Shown here piece by piece: positions 5,591-6,329 of a DNA stretch of 6,329 nt. This DNA is from Candidatus Altimarinota bacterium (GTDB taxonomy: Bacteria > Patescibacteriota > Gracilibacteria > Absconditabacterales > Absconditicoccaceae). The stretch covers positions 1 through 6,329 of the forward strand of contig JAMOTU010000139.1 in assembly GCA_027062165.1 (NCBI GenBank), written 5' to 3'. The stretch's first letter is position 1; the number at the start of each line of letters is the position of its first letter. The notes beneath the pieces are model-generated. The model did not search any database. It was given only the letters and a program-made list of their open reading frames with translations, and was not told where the DNA came from. The position numbers and the translations under genes were made by a program.

Positions 5591-6329
5591 AAGGTTTTAT
5601 TTCATATTTACCTGCGGCTAAATAATTAGGTAAATACAAATAAGAATAAATATCATAAATTACTGTTAGCTTTCTTCCGTAATCAACAAACTCTTTAATA
5701 TTTACTAAACAATTATGCAATTTCCTTAATTTATCTTTTTTATCAGCATATTCCCATCCGTTTAAATAATGGTATGCCATCCATCTTTTGTGTTCTACTT
5801 CAATAAGTTTAAGAAAATTTCCCGAATTTAAAAATTTCTCCCAAAATTCATCCACTATTTTTTCATTAAATGAATAATTTACTTTTTCATCATAACTGCT
5901 TTCAACTTCACATGAAAATTTAAATATCAACTCTTTATCTAACATACCGATTTCTCTTAATTTACAAAATAGTAATTTCTGATTATACTTCAACAATTCT
6001 TTTATATCTTTATCACTCTTTTGTCTGTAAAAACCTAACGAAAGTAATTTATAAGGAATATGTTCATATTGAGCTATATTTGAAAGCTTATCACTATATT
6101 TTGCAGAATTAAACCATTTTTTATTCAACTCCTCTTTATCTTTTACAATTTTATTTTCATCAAATTTAACACCATAATCATAATGTATTTGCTTAGCACC
6201 CCCAAATTTTTCATCATCAAGTAAATTTTTTACACTTAAAATTCTTCTCATACTTCCAAAAGTAAAGAAATTTTTGAAATTTTCTTTATTATCATCAATA
6301 TAATCACTAAATGCCAACTCTTCATACAT
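5589..6329 (-). CDS. RyR-domain protein, C-terminal part (5' end at or beyond the window edge)
   Basis: This reading frame is open to the window edge, and its first visible codon is an ATG at 6327-6329, so the true start may lie upstream. Residues about 175-214 match the RyR (ryanodine-receptor repeat) signature: an E-x-E-H-x-R-W-M core, then G-W-x-Y, then K-L-H-N-C-L-V. Residues about 22-99 (FTFGS, then A-K-Q-I-H-Y-D-Y, a Trp at 72, and S-N-I-A-Q-Y-E-H-I-P-Y-K-L-L-S-L-G at 83-99) resemble the linker that precedes RyR in bacterial proteins carrying an N-terminal TrkA_N/Rossmann NAD-binding region. From that I infer, without seeing it, that such a domain is encoded outside the window. Prokaryotic RyR domains are thought to bind small ligands or nucleotides, but the ligand is unknown. 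No signal peptide or membrane segment is visible. The stop lies 9 bases before the DUF4062-STAND start, so the two genes are probably co-transcribed and translationally coupled, which suggests this protein is a sensor or partner of the STAND protein. Confidence 0.78.
   Translation of the reverse strand: MYEELAFSDYIDDNKENFKNFFTFGSMRRILSVKNLLDDEKFGGAKQIHYDYGVKFDENKIVKDKEELNKKWFNSAKYSDKLSNIAQYEHIPYKLLSLGFYRQKSDKDIKELLKYNQKLLFCKLREIGMLDKELIFKFSCEVESSYDEKVNYSFNEKIVDEFWEKFLNSGNFLKLIEVEHKRWMAYHYLNGWEYADKKDKLRKLHNCLVNIKEFVDYGRKLTVIYDIYSYLYLPNYLAAGKYEIKP

Overview
This is a very AT-rich window (roughly a quarter G+C by eye). All five supported genes are read on the minus strand. TAA and TGA act as normal stops, and the proteins are rich in Lys, Glu, Ile and Asn. 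The XRE regulator and the AAA/DUF4143 ATPase, with its C-terminal IPLWLFGFLY-type ending, look like those of low-GC Campylobacterota. A Nautiliales- or Arcobacter-like host is plausible, but this is an impression from composition and family resemblance, not a proven assignment.

In the direction of transcription (high to low coordinates), the window opens with the C-terminal 246 residues of a RyR-domain protein whose 5' end may lie outside the window (5589-6329). Nine bases later comes a large STAND NTPase gene with an N-terminal DUF4062 (TIR-like) domain. That gene is split by a +1-type frameshift in a run of eight Ts (4124-4131 on the plus strand). The first frame ends at 4122. The second frame is open without a stop from there to 2105 and carries the Walker B motif, the winged-helix-like region and the helical C-terminal part. 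Removing one T gives a single 1157-residue protein with the architecture of bacterial NLR-like and eukaryotic NWD1/TEP1/NPHP3-type proteins. RyR plus DUF4062-STAND is best read as a candidate anti-phage or self/non-self conflict operon.

After a 122-base gap with a promoter-like and palindromic region comes a stand-alone AAA_14/DUF4143 ATPase (795-1982). A 218-base regulatory gap follows, with two similar 20-bp palindromes spaced 41 bp apart. It precedes a two-gene unit made of a small XRE-family HTH regulator (334-576) and a small protein of 83 or 85 residues (45-302).

The least expected observation is that this small protein shares a recognisable segment with the extreme C-terminus of the STAND protein (V-S-F-x-E-E...I-L-x-A-K-D-x-E-I, preceded by T-A-[KR]-E-L in both). 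The match is also visible in the DNA: 43 of 56 bases are identical at 133-188 versus 2160-2215. The tail of the putative sensor and the product of the small regulator operon therefore appear to be homologous, which links the two ends of the window.

I see no rRNA, tRNA, CRISPR array, insertion sequence or convincing intrinsic terminator.
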